A stretch of 64,000 bases of DNA from Chryseobacterium phocaeense (GCF_900169075.1 NZ_LT827015.1:2124158-2188157), one strand, 5' to 3'. Positions 26,299 through 36,731 are shown, counted from the first letter of the stretch. The notes: generated by a model not told the origin, from the letters alone. Numbers and translations: made by a program.

Positions 26299-27408
26299 AT
26301 GAAAAAACTTTACACAACGATCGGCCTGTTCCTGGCTACACTTTTAAGCGCTCAGGTTCCACAGGCTTTCACTTATCAGACTATTGCATTTAATGCTTCC
26401 GGAGCTCCTATTGCCAACGGAAACGTATCTTTAAAGATCAGTATTCTGGAAAATACAGCTACAGGTCCTGTTTTATATACAGAAACCCATCAAAAGACAA
26501 CCAATGCCAAAGGATTGGTAAATCTTAATATCGGCCAGGGAACTCCTTCCTCCGGAAGTTTTGGAGGTATCAACTGGGGAGCGAATACGAAGTTCGTGAA
26601 AGTGGAAATGGATCCTCAGGGCGGTTCCAATTATACAAATGTTGGCGTAAACCAGCTGATGAGCGTTCCTTATGCACAGGTGAGTAAAACAGTTGTCACA
26701 GGTGCAGGCCAGGGCATTACGCTGGTTTCTCCGAATGGAACCAATTATACATTAAGCGTCAATGATTCAGGAACGTTGAATCTACCAACCGCATCAGGTT
26801 CCGGTAACCAGTTACCAGCCAACTTATACATGTACGGAACCTATAATAATTTCACGGCCACTTCTGCAGATTTAATGCGAAATAGCGGAAGCAGGATAGG
26901 ATACAAATATTTGCCGGCCAATTCACAGCTCAAATTTATCACGGCACAGAATGCAAGTGCTCAAAATTATGGTTCTGACGGCCAAACAAACCTTGTCATT
27001 AACGGAAGTACTTACAATATTTCTTCGAATGGATTTTATAAGATCGAAATCACGAACTTTATCGGAAACCCTGTAAGAACAATTAATTTCAGCCCTGAGG
27101 TTAGTTTAAATACAACAAATCCCGGTGCTCCGGCAGTTTCCTCGTTAAGCTACAATCCTGCAACCGCCAAGTTTTCTTTTAACCTTAACGGTGTCACTTC
27201 CTCAAATTTTTCAGGATTCACCATCCTCCTTTCTCCGGGAGGAGCTACAGGGGATGAGGTTTTAGGAGACAACCTGAGTGATGGAAATTTTGACATCGAC
27301 GGTACGGCCATTATGATTCCAAATCTCACCACTACACCCAAGAATTTTAAAATTGAGTTTAACATCAATTTTGACGCTACCGGAACTTACACCATTACAC
27401 AAATATAG
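26299..27408 (+). CDS. Secreted protein with Bacteroidetes beta-rich N-terminal domain
   Basis: A 369-residue exported protein (signal peptide MKKLYTTIGLFLATLLSAQ). Residues 20-130 follow a pattern common in secreted Bacteroidetes proteins: FTYQTIAFNASGAPIANGNV, YTETHQKTTNAKGLVNLNIG, GGINWGANTKFVKVEMD and VNQLMSVPYAQVS. The rest is Asn/Ser/Thr/Gly-rich, beta-prone and unassigned. No sorting domain of its own was seen. It sits directly downstream of the T9SS gene and ends at a hairpin terminator. Confidence 0.8.
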   Translation: MKKLYTTIGLFLATLLSAQVPQAFTYQTIAFNASGAPIANGNVSLKISILENTATGPVLYTETHQKTTNAKGLVNLNIGQGTPSSGSFGGINWGANTKFVKVEMDPQGGSNYTNVGVNQLMSVPYAQVSKTVVTGAGQGITLVSPNGTNYTLSVNDSGTLNLPTASGSGNQLPANLYMYGTYNNFTATSADLMRNSGSRIGYKYLPANSQLKFITAQNASAQNYGSDGQTNLVINGSTYNISSNGFYKIEITNFIGNPVRTINFSPEVSLNTTNPGAPAVSSLSYNPATAKFSFNLNGVTSSNFSGFTILLSPGGATGDEVLGDNLSDGNFDIDGTAIMIPNLTTTPKNFKIEFNINFDATGTYTITQI

Positions 27409-27411
27409 ATT

Positions 27412-27431
27412 AAAGAGGCAAAGGCCTCTTT
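27412..27431 (+). terminator. Terminator after secreted-protein operon
   Basis: AAAGAGGC-AAAG-GCCTCTTT followed by TTTT. Confidence 0.9.
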
Positions 27432-27469
27432 TTTTATGCAAAATACCTCCATAAAACAATCATATTTAG

Positions 27470-27477
27470 TAAATTTG
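27470..27477 (+). promoter_or_regulatory. Flavobacterial -7 box for icd
   Basis: TAAATTTG, exact TAnnTTTG, 36 bases before the icd ATG. No TTG at the expected distance. Confidence 0.6.
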
Positions 27478-27480
27478 TGA

Positions 27481-29733
<2,253 letters not shown>

Positions 29734-29754
29734 TTTTCCTGAATGATATAAATG

Positions 29755-29781
29755 AAAAGCTCCTTTTTAAAAGGGGCTTTT
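29755..29781 (+). terminator. Terminator after icd
   Basis: AAAAGCTCCTTTT / AAGGGGCTTTT hairpin (one G-T pair) followed by TTTG. Confidence 0.85.
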
Positions 29782-29802
29782 TTGTTTCTAAATTTAATCG
29801 TA

Positions 29803-29870
29803 TTAGGTTTCGGCTAAAGCCAATGGAATGATTTCTTTTATGCGGACGGGCTAAAGCCCGTCCCTATTGA
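29803..29870. repeat. Dispersed repeat with perfect hairpin
   Basis: TTAGGTTTCGGCTAAAGCC followed by GGACGGGC-TAAA-GCCCGTCC (hairpin at 29844-29863). A second, degraded copy is at 24094-24150. Confidence 0.75.
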
Positions 29871-29893
29871 TTTATCAAATATAAAGCGGCACG

Positions 29894-29939
29894 CCCTAAT
29901 CCCTAATCCCTAATCCCTAATCCCTAATCCCTAATCCCT
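29894..29939. repeat. Heptamer array CCCTAAT x6
   Basis: Six exact CCCTAAT units plus CCCT. The stop codon of the HxlR gene lies a few bases downstream. A five-unit copy is at 31209-31247. Confidence 0.9.
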
Positions 29940-29943
29940 GCAC

Positions 29944-30300
29944 CTACCCCTCTACAATCACTCTCCTGTGCTCCCGTCCCCAGTTGATCATTTCCGTAAT
30001 GATTTTTCCAAAGGTCCGGCAGTATTCCGTAGGTTCATATTCTATTAAAACCGGGGTATCCGGGTATACGGTTCTTTTCACCAGTTTATTCAGTTCCATA
30101 TCTTTCAGTTCTTTTGAAAGCATTCTCGTGGTGATTCCAGGGATACTCCTTTCAATTTCACGGAATCGTCTGTGTCCGTTACAGATTGAATTGATTACAG
30201 GAATTCTCCATTTCCCTCCAATAAAATAGAGGGTATCCTGCAAGGCTCTCAGTTCTTCTGTCTGATCTCTTTCCATAGCTGCAAAGTTAAATGATATCAT
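29944..30300 (-). CDS. HxlR-family transcriptional regulator
   Basis: A 118-residue winged-helix regulator of the HxlR type: FIGGKWRIPVINSICNGHRR, FREIERSIPGITTRMLSKEL and VKRTVYPDTPVLIEYEPTEY. It lacks the N-terminal cysteine used for sensing by some relatives, so its signal is unknown. A second in-frame Met (codon 9, base 30276) is an alternative start. It is divergent from an SDR gene, and the usual arrangement is repression of that neighbour; the intergenic inverted repeat supports this. Confidence 0.9.
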   Translation of the reverse strand: MISFNFAAMERDQTEELRALQDTLYFIGGKWRIPVINSICNGHRRFREIERSIPGITTRMLSKELKDMELNKLVKRTVYPDTPVLIEYEPTEYCRTFGKIITEMINWGREHRRVIVEG

Positions 30301-30310
30301 GGATGATACT

Positions 30311-30345
30311 GGTATACTCTGTTATACTGATTACAAAAGTATACC
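30311..30345. promoter_or_regulatory. Candidate HxlR operator
   Basis: GGTATAC (30311-30317) and GTATACC (30339-30345) form a perfect 7-bp inverted repeat; a third GTTATAC lies between (30321-30327). The right arm overlaps the -7 box of hxlR. Confidence 0.6.
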
Positions 30346-30366
30346 ATTTTGAAATAACTTTGTCAA
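30334..30366 (-). promoter_or_regulatory. Promoter of hxlR gene
   Basis: Minus strand: TTG (30366-30364), N22, TACTTTTG (30341-30334); matches the flavobacterial consensus with correct spacing. Confidence 0.7.
30355..30362 (+). promoter_or_regulatory. -7 box of SDR gene
   Basis: TAACTTTG, exact TAnnTTTG, 18 bases before the SDR start codon; lies inside the spacer of the divergent hxlR promoter. Confidence 0.6.
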
Positions 30367-30379
30367 AAAATTTAAAGCA

Positions 30380-31126
30380 ATGAATAAATTGAATAACAAA
30401 TTAGCCGTCGTAACGGGTGGAAACAGCGGAATAGGATATGCAGCCGCAAAGAAACTTATAGCAGAAGGAGCCAGGGTTATTATTACAGGAAGAAGAAAAG
30501 AAGCGGTAGAAAAAGCCGCCGAAGAATTGAGAGCTATCCCTTTTATTGCGGATCAGTCTGTTCTTGATGATATTGACCTTCTTAAAAACGAAGTGGAGAA
30601 GCAGTTTGGAAAGGTGGATATCCTTTTCATCAATGCCGGTATTACTGGCGGTCTCACCTCTATTGAAAATATGAGTGTCCAGAATTTTGATGAAGTTATG
30701 AATATCAATTTCCGCGGCGCTTATTTTACTCTGAATAAGTTTATTCCGATCCTGAGTGACGGTGCATCCGTAGTATTCCTTTCATCAATTGTGGCTTCCA
30801 CTTACAAACCGAATAGTTCAGTATATCAGGCCAGCAAAGCAGCATTGAATTCTATTGCCAAAACTGCAGCCGCAGAATTGGCACCACGGAAAATCAGGGT
30901 CAATATGATAAGCCCGGGTCCGATAAAAACAAACATCATGAGTAAAGCCGGACTTGATGAAGAAACCTTAAAAGGTCTTGATGATTATCTGATCAGCCAG
31001 ATTCCTTTAAAGAAAATGGGTACTGCAGAAGAAGTAGCCCAACTGGTGGTTCACCTTTCTGATGATGCTGCTTCAGGTTTTATCACCGGAACTGAAATTA
31101 TTATTGACGGCGGAATCGGCTTATAA
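30380..31126 (+). CDS. SDR-family oxidoreductase, HxlR-linked
   Basis: A classical 248-residue short-chain dehydrogenase: TGGNSGIGYAAAKKL (cofactor loop), ITGRRKEAVEKA with the basic residues that favour NADP(H), FINAGITGG, FLSSIVAS with the catalytic serine, YQASKAALN (YxxxK) and ISPGPIKT. Genes of this type beside HxlR regulators often respond to electrophiles. Substrate unknown. Divergently transcribed from the regulator. Confidence 0.93.
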   Translation: MNKLNNKLAVVTGGNSGIGYAAAKKLIAEGARVIITGRRKEAVEKAAEELRAIPFIADQSVLDDIDLLKNEVEKQFGKVDILFINAGITGGLTSIENMSVQNFDEVMNINFRGAYFTLNKFIPILSDGASVVFLSSIVASTYKPNSSVYQASKAALNSIAKTAAAELAPRKIRVNMISPGPIKTNIMSKAGLDEETLKGLDDYLISQIPLKKMGTAEEVAQLVVHLSDDAASGFITGTEIIIDGGIGL

Positions 31127-31208
31127 GATCTAGAAGAAAAATGAAAACCCAGCAGGTGGAGAAGAAACCCATTGAACACCTCCTCCACCTCTACTTTCGT
31201 CTACCACA

Positions 31209-31247
31209 CCCTAATCCCTAATCCCTAATCCCTAATCCCTAATCCCT
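31209..31247. repeat. Heptamer array CCCTAAT x5
   Basis: Five exact CCCTAAT units plus CCCT, same orientation as 29894-29939; the two arrays bracket the hxlR/SDR pair. Confidence 0.9.
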
Positions 31248-31296
31248 GCTACCTAACACCTGCAACCTCCCCCTTCCTTTTTCCTTCTTCCCCCCT

Positions 31297-31355
31297 CACT
31301 TTGTCCGCTTCACCTTCTTTTCCATTTCAAAACGACATTCACCAAACTACTTTTG
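31297..31355 (+). promoter_or_regulatory. Promoter of P460 operon with shared upstream element
   Basis: A 25-bp element (31297-31321, CACTTTGTCCG at its left) lies upstream of the exact -7 box TACTTTTG (31348-31355). From the TTTG of the element to the -7 box is 48 bases, as in front of the gene at 35456. Confidence 0.6.
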
Positions 31356-31377
31356 AACCATAAAAAATAATAGTGTT

Positions 31378-32358
31378 ATGGATTCATCAAAGAAAAAAAG
31401 AACAGCAAAACCAATAGCTATCATATTTTTGGTAGTAATGGCTGTACTGGTTACCTTACAGTTTTTCAATCCTTCTCTGGAAGGAAAACCGGTAGCAAAA
31501 AAAATAGAAGCTCCGCGAGAGGTTCTTGCCATTCTGGAAAACTCATGTTTTAACTGCCATTCCAATGAGCAGAACCTGAGCTGGTATGACAAAATAGCTC
31601 CCATATCATGGGCTGTAAACAAGGATGTGAAAAGAGCTAAAGAGGTTTTGAATTTTTCAGAATGGAATTATTCTGCAGGAGAACATCAGGGAAAAATGTA
31701 CGCCATCCTGAATATGATGCAGAGTGGTAAAATGCCGCTCCATGAATATACTTTACTTCATCCGTCAGCAAAAATCACGCAGAAAGATATTGAAACGATC
31801 AGGAAGTATACGCTTTCCTTGGCCAGCCTTAATGCCTCCAAAAAAGAAAAAGATACTCACCAGAATAGTCAAACTGTTCAAAATCCTGTTCCAGTTCAAT
31901 TTCCGGTTTCGTCTAATGGAGTGAAATATACGGACGATTTTAAAAACTGGAAAGTGATCAGCATGAGCACACTCTTCGATCATTCCATCAGGGTTATTTA
32001 CGGAAATGACATTGCTGTGAAAGCTGTTGAAACGGAAAATTTCCACCCATGGCCGGATGGCAGTATCATTGTAAAATCAGTCTGGAAACAGGAAGAGCTT
32101 GCTGATGGAGAAGTACGGGCCGGAGCATTTGTGAATGCCCAGTTTATGGTTAAAGATGCTAAGAAATATACCGATACCGAAGGTTGGGGGTTTGCAAAAT
32201 TTTCAGGAAACGATCTTCATCCTACCGGAAAAACAGCCTCATTTGCCAAAGAATCCTGTATAGCCTGCCACCGTCAGTTAGCCGAAAAAACAGGTTACTT
32301 ATTTGATGTCCCTATGAAAGTAAACACCGAAAGATTAATTAAAAACCTTGAGAAATAA
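31378..32358 (+). CDS. Haem-binding domain / cytochrome P460 protein
   Basis: A 326-residue protein with one N-terminal membrane segment (about residues 12-30). A haem-binding domain follows with C57FNCH61, NLSWYDKIAPISWAVNKDVK and SGKMPLHEYTLLHP. The C-terminal part resembles cytochrome P460 (FKNWKVIS, NGVKYTDD, and C294IACH298 near the end). Two CxxCH motifs mean two covalent haems, so it is a periplasmic membrane-anchored redox protein. The stop codon overlaps the start of the next, lipoprotein, gene. Confidence 0.85.
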   Translation: MDSSKKKRTAKPIAIIFLVVMAVLVTLQFFNPSLEGKPVAKKIEAPREVLAILENSCFNCHSNEQNLSWYDKIAPISWAVNKDVKRAKEVLNFSEWNYSAGEHQGKMYAILNMMQSGKMPLHEYTLLHPSAKITQKDIETIRKYTLSLASLNASKKEKDTHQNSQTVQNPVPVQFPVSSNGVKYTDDFKNWKVISMSTLFDHSIRVIYGNDIAVKAVETENFHPWPDGSIIVKSVWKQEELADGEVRAGAFVNAQFMVKDAKKYTDTEGWGFAKFSGNDLHPTGKTASFAKESCIACHRQLAEKTGYLFDVPMKVNTERLIKNLEK

Positions 32359-32798
32359 TGAGAAAAGTACTATTCATCATCCTGTCGATCTGCAGTTTAT
32401 TTACCGCCTGTAAAATAGATGAGCCGGATAAAGATTTAAAACGTATTGTTTTCGATCCCGGAGATTTAAAATTTATCTCCACTTCATTGAATACAAAAAA
32501 GGAAACATCCTCCGCATTGTATGGTAACCAGGAAGCGCTTGAATCGCTGTATGCTGCCCACTCTTCCTTAAAAAAAGGCAGTATGATCAAACTGGTCACC
32601 TGGAAATACCATGACAACCCTCAATACATAGGAGGAACCATCACCGGGGAATTATTAAGTATAGAAACACTTCAGGCAGATAATACCGGAAAAATCTCTT
32701 ATCAGGTCCAGAGTACATCATCAACGAAACCCTTACCGCCCAATCAAGAAGAAAGGATACAGTATATCATGAGTTATAAACCCGTCATGAGGCCATAA
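32358..32798 (+). CDS. Lipoprotein in haem-protein operon
   Basis: A 146-residue lipoprotein (lipobox LFTAC, cysteine at about residue 18) with no recognised domain; SKLITWKY-like beta sequence (here MIKLVTWKYHDNPQYIGGTI) suggests a small beta-rich fold like a P460 partner. Start and previous stop overlap (TAATG), so it is translated with the haem protein and probably works with it in the periplasm. A strong terminator follows. Confidence 0.75.
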   Translation: MRKVLFIILSICSLFTACKIDEPDKDLKRIVFDPGDLKFISTSLNTKKETSSALYGNQEALESLYAAHSSLKKGSMIKLVTWKYHDNPQYIGGTITGELLSIETLQADNTGKISYQVQSTSSTKPLPPNQEERIQYIMSYKPVMRP

Positions 32799-32802
32799 AG
32801 AT

Positions 32803-32832
32803 CTCCTGAAGCTGAATTTTCAGTTTCAGGAG
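32803..32832 (+). terminator. Terminator of haem-protein operon
   Basis: CTCCTGAAGCTGA / TCAGTTTCAGGAG 13-bp stem with one G-T pair, then TTTTG. Confidence 0.9.
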
Positions 32833-32855
32833 GTTTTGTGAAAAGGATAATGATG

Positions 32856-33523
32856 AATGGTCAATTTTTGCTGACGCAAAGTCAATAGTCAATTTTATCA
32901 CCGAAATAAAGTTCACAAGCGAAGCGCATTCACCATTGACAATTCACCATCAATGGTCAATTTTTGCTAATGCAAAGTCAATAGTCAATTTTATCACCGA
33001 AATAAAATTCACAAGCGAAGCGCATTCACCATTGACAATTCACCATCAATGGTCAATTTTTGCTAATGCAAAGTCAATAGTCAATTTTACCACCGAAATA
33101 AAATTCACAAGCGAAGCGCATTCACAATTGACAATTCACCATCAATGGTCAATTTTTGCTAATGCAAAGTCAATCGTCAATTTTATCACCGAAATAAAAT
33201 TCACAAGCGAAGCAGATTCACCATTGACAATTCACCATCAATGGTCAATTTTTGCTAACGCAAAGTCAATCGTCAATTTTATCACCGAAATAAAATTCAC
33301 AAGCGAAGCGCATTCACCATTGACAATTCACCATCAATGGTCAATTTTTGCTAATGCAAAGTCAATAGTCAATTTTATCACCGAAATAAAGTTCACAAGC
33401 GAAGCGCATGCACAATTGACAATTCACCATTAATGGTCAATTTTTGCTAATGCAAAGTCAATAGTCAATTTTACCCCCGAAATAAAGTTTACAAGCGAAG
33501 CGCATTCACAATTGACAATTCAT
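32856..33523. repeat. Tandem array, seven units of 96 bp
   Basis: The landmark GGTCAATTTTTGCT starts at 32859, 32955, 33051, 33147, 33243, 33339 and 33435, always 96 bases apart. Units differ by a few substitutions and no indels. Each holds a CCATTGA...TCAATGG (or CAATTGA) inverted repeat and an ACAAGCGAAGCG word. Because 96 is divisible by 3, long frames stay open across it; I do not regard it as coding. No spacers, so it is not a CRISPR. Confidence 0.95.
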
Positions 33524-33579
33524 ATCATCCTTTTCATCCAAAAAAACATTAATTTCACCATTTAAAATCCACGGTTTCC

Positions 33580-34596
33580 ATGCAGCAGCAAAAAATAAAC
33601 ATTTCACCGGCCGTTATCTGGATCAGTTCCCTTTTCCTGGGAATTTTATCCTCTGTTCCCCAACTGGCTTCCCATGAATTCAACTGGAAGGAAGCAGCCG
33701 TTAATTCAGCCATTACCGCAGCGTTTTCGATTATCATGTGGTATCTTAATATTTATCTGTTTAACCGCAATGCAGGGAAAAGGAAGCAGGATATTTCCTA
33801 TTCGAGGTTATTGATGATCTTGGCGTTCGGAATGGTCATTATGTTCGGGCTGGCATGGATTCAGCAGCTTATTTTATCACATATCAATTTTGGTCCTGTG
33901 ATGCTGATGGTAGAAGTAAGGGGAATCCTGATCAATCTTGTCTGCTATATGTTCCTTACTCTGCTTCAGAATAATTACGCAGGCCAACAGGTACAGCTGG
34001 AGCTGGAAAAGGTGAAAAGTGATAATCTGGGTGCTCAGTATGAACTGCTGAAACAGCAGGTAAATCCCCATTTCCTGTTCAACAGCCTGAATACCTTAAA
34101 ATCAATGGCAGAAACCAATGATTCAGAAACGGTGGATTTCATCATTAAACTTTCCGATTTTTACAGATTTACCCTTGAAAGCCGAAAACTGGACCTCATC
34201 ACTGTACAGGAAGAAATGAAGATCATAGAAGCATATCTTTTTCTACAAAAAGCGCGTTTCGGAGAAGGAATTTCATTTACAAACGGACTTAGAACTGAAG
34301 ATCTGAAAACCCTTATTCCTCCTTTCACGCTGCAGCTTCTGGTGGAAAACTGTATCAAACACAATATTGTATCGCAAAGTAAGCCACTTCACATAAAAAT
34401 TTACAGTTCTGAAGATAAGATCATTATTGAAAACCCCATTCAGCGAAAAATAACGACTGAAGAATCTTTAGGTGTTGGCCTTGATAATATTAAAATGCGT
34501 TTCAGCCATCTGCTGGAACAGGAAATTGAAATTTATTCAGACGAAAAAATCTTTCAAATAAAACTACCTTTGATCCATGAATATTATCATCATTGA
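33580..34596 (+). CDS. LytS-type sensor histidine kinase
   Basis: A 338-residue membrane histidine kinase with four N-terminal membrane segments (about residues 10-125), a short coiled linker, and a His_kinase domain with phospho-acceptor H164 in QQVNPHFLFNSLNTLK, then the ATPase part (LLVENCIKHNI, VGLDNIKMRF). There is no periplasmic sensor domain, so the membrane part probably senses the signal. It overlaps its response regulator gene by 20 nt. It lies just after the 96-bp array. Confidence 0.95.
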   Translation: MQQQKINISPAVIWISSLFLGILSSVPQLASHEFNWKEAAVNSAITAAFSIIMWYLNIYLFNRNAGKRKQDISYSRLLMILAFGMVIMFGLAWIQQLILSHINFGPVMLMVEVRGILINLVCYMFLTLLQNNYAGQQVQLELEKVKSDNLGAQYELLKQQVNPHFLFNSLNTLKSMAETNDSETVDFIIKLSDFYRFTLESRKLDLITVQEEMKIIEAYLFLQKARFGEGISFTNGLRTEDLKTLIPPFTLQLLVENCIKHNIVSQSKPLHIKIYSSEDKIIIENPIQRKITTEESLGVGLDNIKMRFSHLLEQEIEIYSDEKIFQIKLPLIHEYYHH

Positions 34597-35338
34597 AGAC
34601 GAATTCAGAGCTGCAAAATCCCTTCAGAACCTTATTCTGGACCTAAAACCAGAGTCTAACATCCTGGGAGTTTATGACAGTATCGAAACCAGTGTTGAAG
34701 CTTTATCAAACCCCATCAAGCCGGACCTTATTTTTATGGATATCCAGCTTTCGGACGGGCTTTCGTTTGAAATCTTCAAAACAGCGGAGATCACCTGTCC
34801 TGTCATTTTCTGTACTGCTTTTGATCAGTATATGCTTGATGCCTTTAAAAGTAAAGGCGTAGATTACATCCTGAAGCCTTTCTCCCGGGAAGATATTGCC
34901 GAAGCCCTCAGAAAAGTAGATGATCTGAAAAAATTCTTCAGTAAAAATGAACTTCCCGATATTGAATTTCTTTTACAAAAAATCAATCAGCCGGCAGGGA
35001 AAAGCAGTTTTCTTGTTTTTAAGAATCAAAAATATACTACGATCCTTACAGAAAATATTGCCTATTTTTATATCCATAATGAAATTACTCATCTGGTGAC
35101 TTTTGACAAAGAACAGTTTCAGCTGTCCCAGCCGCTTGGGCAGGTTGCCGAGCAGGTTTCCGGAAAACAGTTTTTCAGGATCAACCGGCAGTATCTGGTC
35201 AATTTCAAGGCCATCAAAGAAATGGAACATTATTTCCAGCGCAAAATCCTGGTTAAACTGGTCATTGAAACTCCTGAAAATCTCCTGATCAACAAAGAGA
35301 AAACACATAGTTTCTTTACCTGGCTGGAAGACCGTTAA
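34577..35338 (+). CDS. LytTR-family response regulator
   Basis: A 253-residue response regulator: receiver domain with phospho-acceptor D55 (IFMDIQLSDG) and K in YILKPFS, then a LytTR DNA-binding domain (about residues 150-250; FFRINRQYLVNFKAIKEME). LytTR proteins bind direct repeats upstream of target promoters. Co-translated with the kinase. Candidate targets are the operons starting at 31378 and 35456, which share an upstream element. Confidence 0.95.
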   Translation: MNIIIIEDEFRAAKSLQNLILDLKPESNILGVYDSIETSVEALSNPIKPDLIFMDIQLSDGLSFEIFKTAEITCPVIFCTAFDQYMLDAFKSKGVDYILKPFSREDIAEALRKVDDLKKFFSKNELPDIEFLLQKINQPAGKSSFLVFKNQKYTTILTENIAYFYIHNEITHLVTFDKEQFQLSQPLGQVAEQVSGKQFFRINRQYLVNFKAIKEMEHYFQRKILVKLVIETPENLLINKEKTHSFFTWLEDR

Positions 35339-35380
35339 CAGCTCCATTTTTTAGCACTGAATATTTCCGGGTTCGCCTTC

Positions 35381-35439
35381 CATTTTGTCCGGCTGACCCT
35401 TTTTTATATTCTTTTGCACTTAAAAGGAATCTACTTTTG
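35381..35439 (+). promoter_or_regulatory. Promoter of DUF1223 gene with shared upstream element
   Basis: Element at 35381-35405 (CATTTTGTCCG at its left; 19 of 25 bases match 31297-31321), then -7 box TACTTTTG at 35432-35439 within an identical CTACTTTTGA. A TTG at 35414 is 15 bases upstream of the -7 box. Confidence 0.65.
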
Positions 35440-35455
35440 ATCAAAATTAAAAGAT

Positions 35456-36232
35456 ATGATTCTAAAAAATTTGTTAGCCGTAGGAACTTTTACCAGTTTA
35501 ATGTTCGCGGCTTCCGCATTTGTTCTGAAAGAAGAAATAAAAAAACCTGACCCTGGTTTTCCATCTGAAAATAACGGTCTTGCCGTTCTGGAACTTTTTA
35601 CTTCCGAAGGCTGTTCAAGCTGTCCTCCTGCCGATGAACTGATGGGACAGATCGAAAAAGAATACCGGAACCGCCCCGTCTATATCCTTTCCTATCATGT
35701 AGACTACTGGAACCGTCTGGGATGGAAAGACCGGTTCAGCAGTGCGGCCAATTCGCAACGCCAGCAATTCTACAGTCGTCTTCTTCAATCCCAGACGTAT
35801 ACACCACAACTGGTGATCAATGGAAAGCAGGAGTTTGTCGGCTCTGACAGGAATTCCATAGAAAACGCTCTTCAAAATGCATTATTTAATGCTAAAAATT
35901 CTTCCGTACATCTTTCTGCGAATATTGATCAGAAAACAGTTACCGTCGGGTATAAAACCTCTGAATCTGATCCTAAAAGCACATTGCTGATCAGCTTGGT
36001 TGAAAAGAAATCTTCCACCCATGTGGGCGGAGGTGAAAATGAAGGACACCATCTGCAGCACTGGCAGATCGTTCATGAGCAGAAACAGATCTCACTGAAA
36101 GATCTTTCCGAAGGAAGCATCCACTTCAAAATCCCTGAGAATTTCTCTGCTGAAAAATGGGAAATCGTCGGGTTTATCCAGAATCTTAAAACCGGAAAGA
36201 TTTCAGGAGCTTCTAAAACTTTAATTCAATAA
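35456..36232 (+). CDS. DUF1223 thioredoxin-fold exported protein
   Basis: A 258-residue protein of the DUF1223 family with an N-terminal hydrophobic signal sequence (about residues 4-22). The core has VLELFTSEGCSSCPPADELM, with a CxxC pair in a thioredoxin-like setting, HVDYWNRLGWKDRFSS and YTPQLVINGKQEFVGSD. It is expected to act outside the cytoplasm in thiol redox chemistry, but no activity is proven. The DoxX gene follows 106 bases later. Confidence 0.9.
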   Translation: MILKNLLAVGTFTSLMFAASAFVLKEEIKKPDPGFPSENNGLAVLELFTSEGCSSCPPADELMGQIEKEYRNRPVYILSYHVDYWNRLGWKDRFSSAANSQRQQFYSRLLQSQTYTPQLVINGKQEFVGSDRNSIENALQNALFNAKNSSVHLSANIDQKTVTVGYKTSESDPKSTLLISLVEKKSSTHVGGGENEGHHLQHWQIVHEQKQISLKDLSEGSIHFKIPENFSAEKWEIVGFIQNLKTGKISGASKTLIQ

Positions 36233-36338
36233 GGTTTATTGGAAAACGCAAAGTCGCAAGAGAAGCATTACAAAACTTTGCGTCATTTCATTACTTCAAC
36301 ATATTATTCAACATCATACAATTTAAAATAATAAAACA

Positions 36339-36731
36339 ATGAAAACAAAAACAACAAAAATCATCTATTGGTCAGGCGTAATTTTTATGTCATTATGGTT
36401 CGGGGCAAGCGGCTTCTTTGAACTCACAAAAAATCCTGTAGTCTGGGATATAACCCGACAGTTGGGATATCCGCCTCATTTTATATATATCCTCGGGGTT
36501 TTTAAACTTTCAGGCATTCCGGTTCTTCTTCTTCCCAACCGTTTATTAAGATTGAAAGAATGGGTGTTTGCGGGAATGTTTTTCGATATCATCTTCGCTT
36601 TCTTCTCAAAAATTGCAGTACTGGGCTCTGCTGCGACGATTGATGCGATCATTGCATTTACCGTCCTTTCCGTAACGTATGTAATGTTCAGGAAACTATA
36701 TGCTCCCGAGCTGATCTATGGAGAGGCATAA
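36339..36731 (+). CDS. DoxX-like membrane protein
   Basis: A 130-residue protein with four membrane segments and DoxX-like spacing (FMSLWFGASGFFEL, GVFKLSGIPVLLLPN). This subtype often neighbours stress or redox genes in Flavobacteriia. It lies downstream of the DUF1223 gene and may share its transcript, because no clear promoter or terminator was seen between them. A strong terminator follows. Confidence 0.85.
   Translation: MKTKTTKIIYWSGVIFMSLWFGASGFFELTKNPVVWDITRQLGYPPHFIYILGVFKLSGIPVLLLPNRLLRLKEWVFAGMFFDIIFAFFSKIAVLGSAATIDAIIAFTVLSVTYVMFRKLYAPELIYGEA

Noticed and set aside
29894..31247. Telomere-like CCCTAAT arrays as chromosome ends
   Set aside because: They are short, internal, in the same orientation and one of several unrelated heptamer arrays.
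32936..33433. 165-codon frame of 32-residue repeats
   Set aside because: The 96-bp unit is divisible by 3, so any open frame stays open; there is no start context, signal or conservation evidence, and it is more easily explained as a non-coding tandem array.
32856..33523. CRISPR array
   Set aside because: Units are contiguous 96-bp repeats without unique spacers, and no cas gene is in the window.
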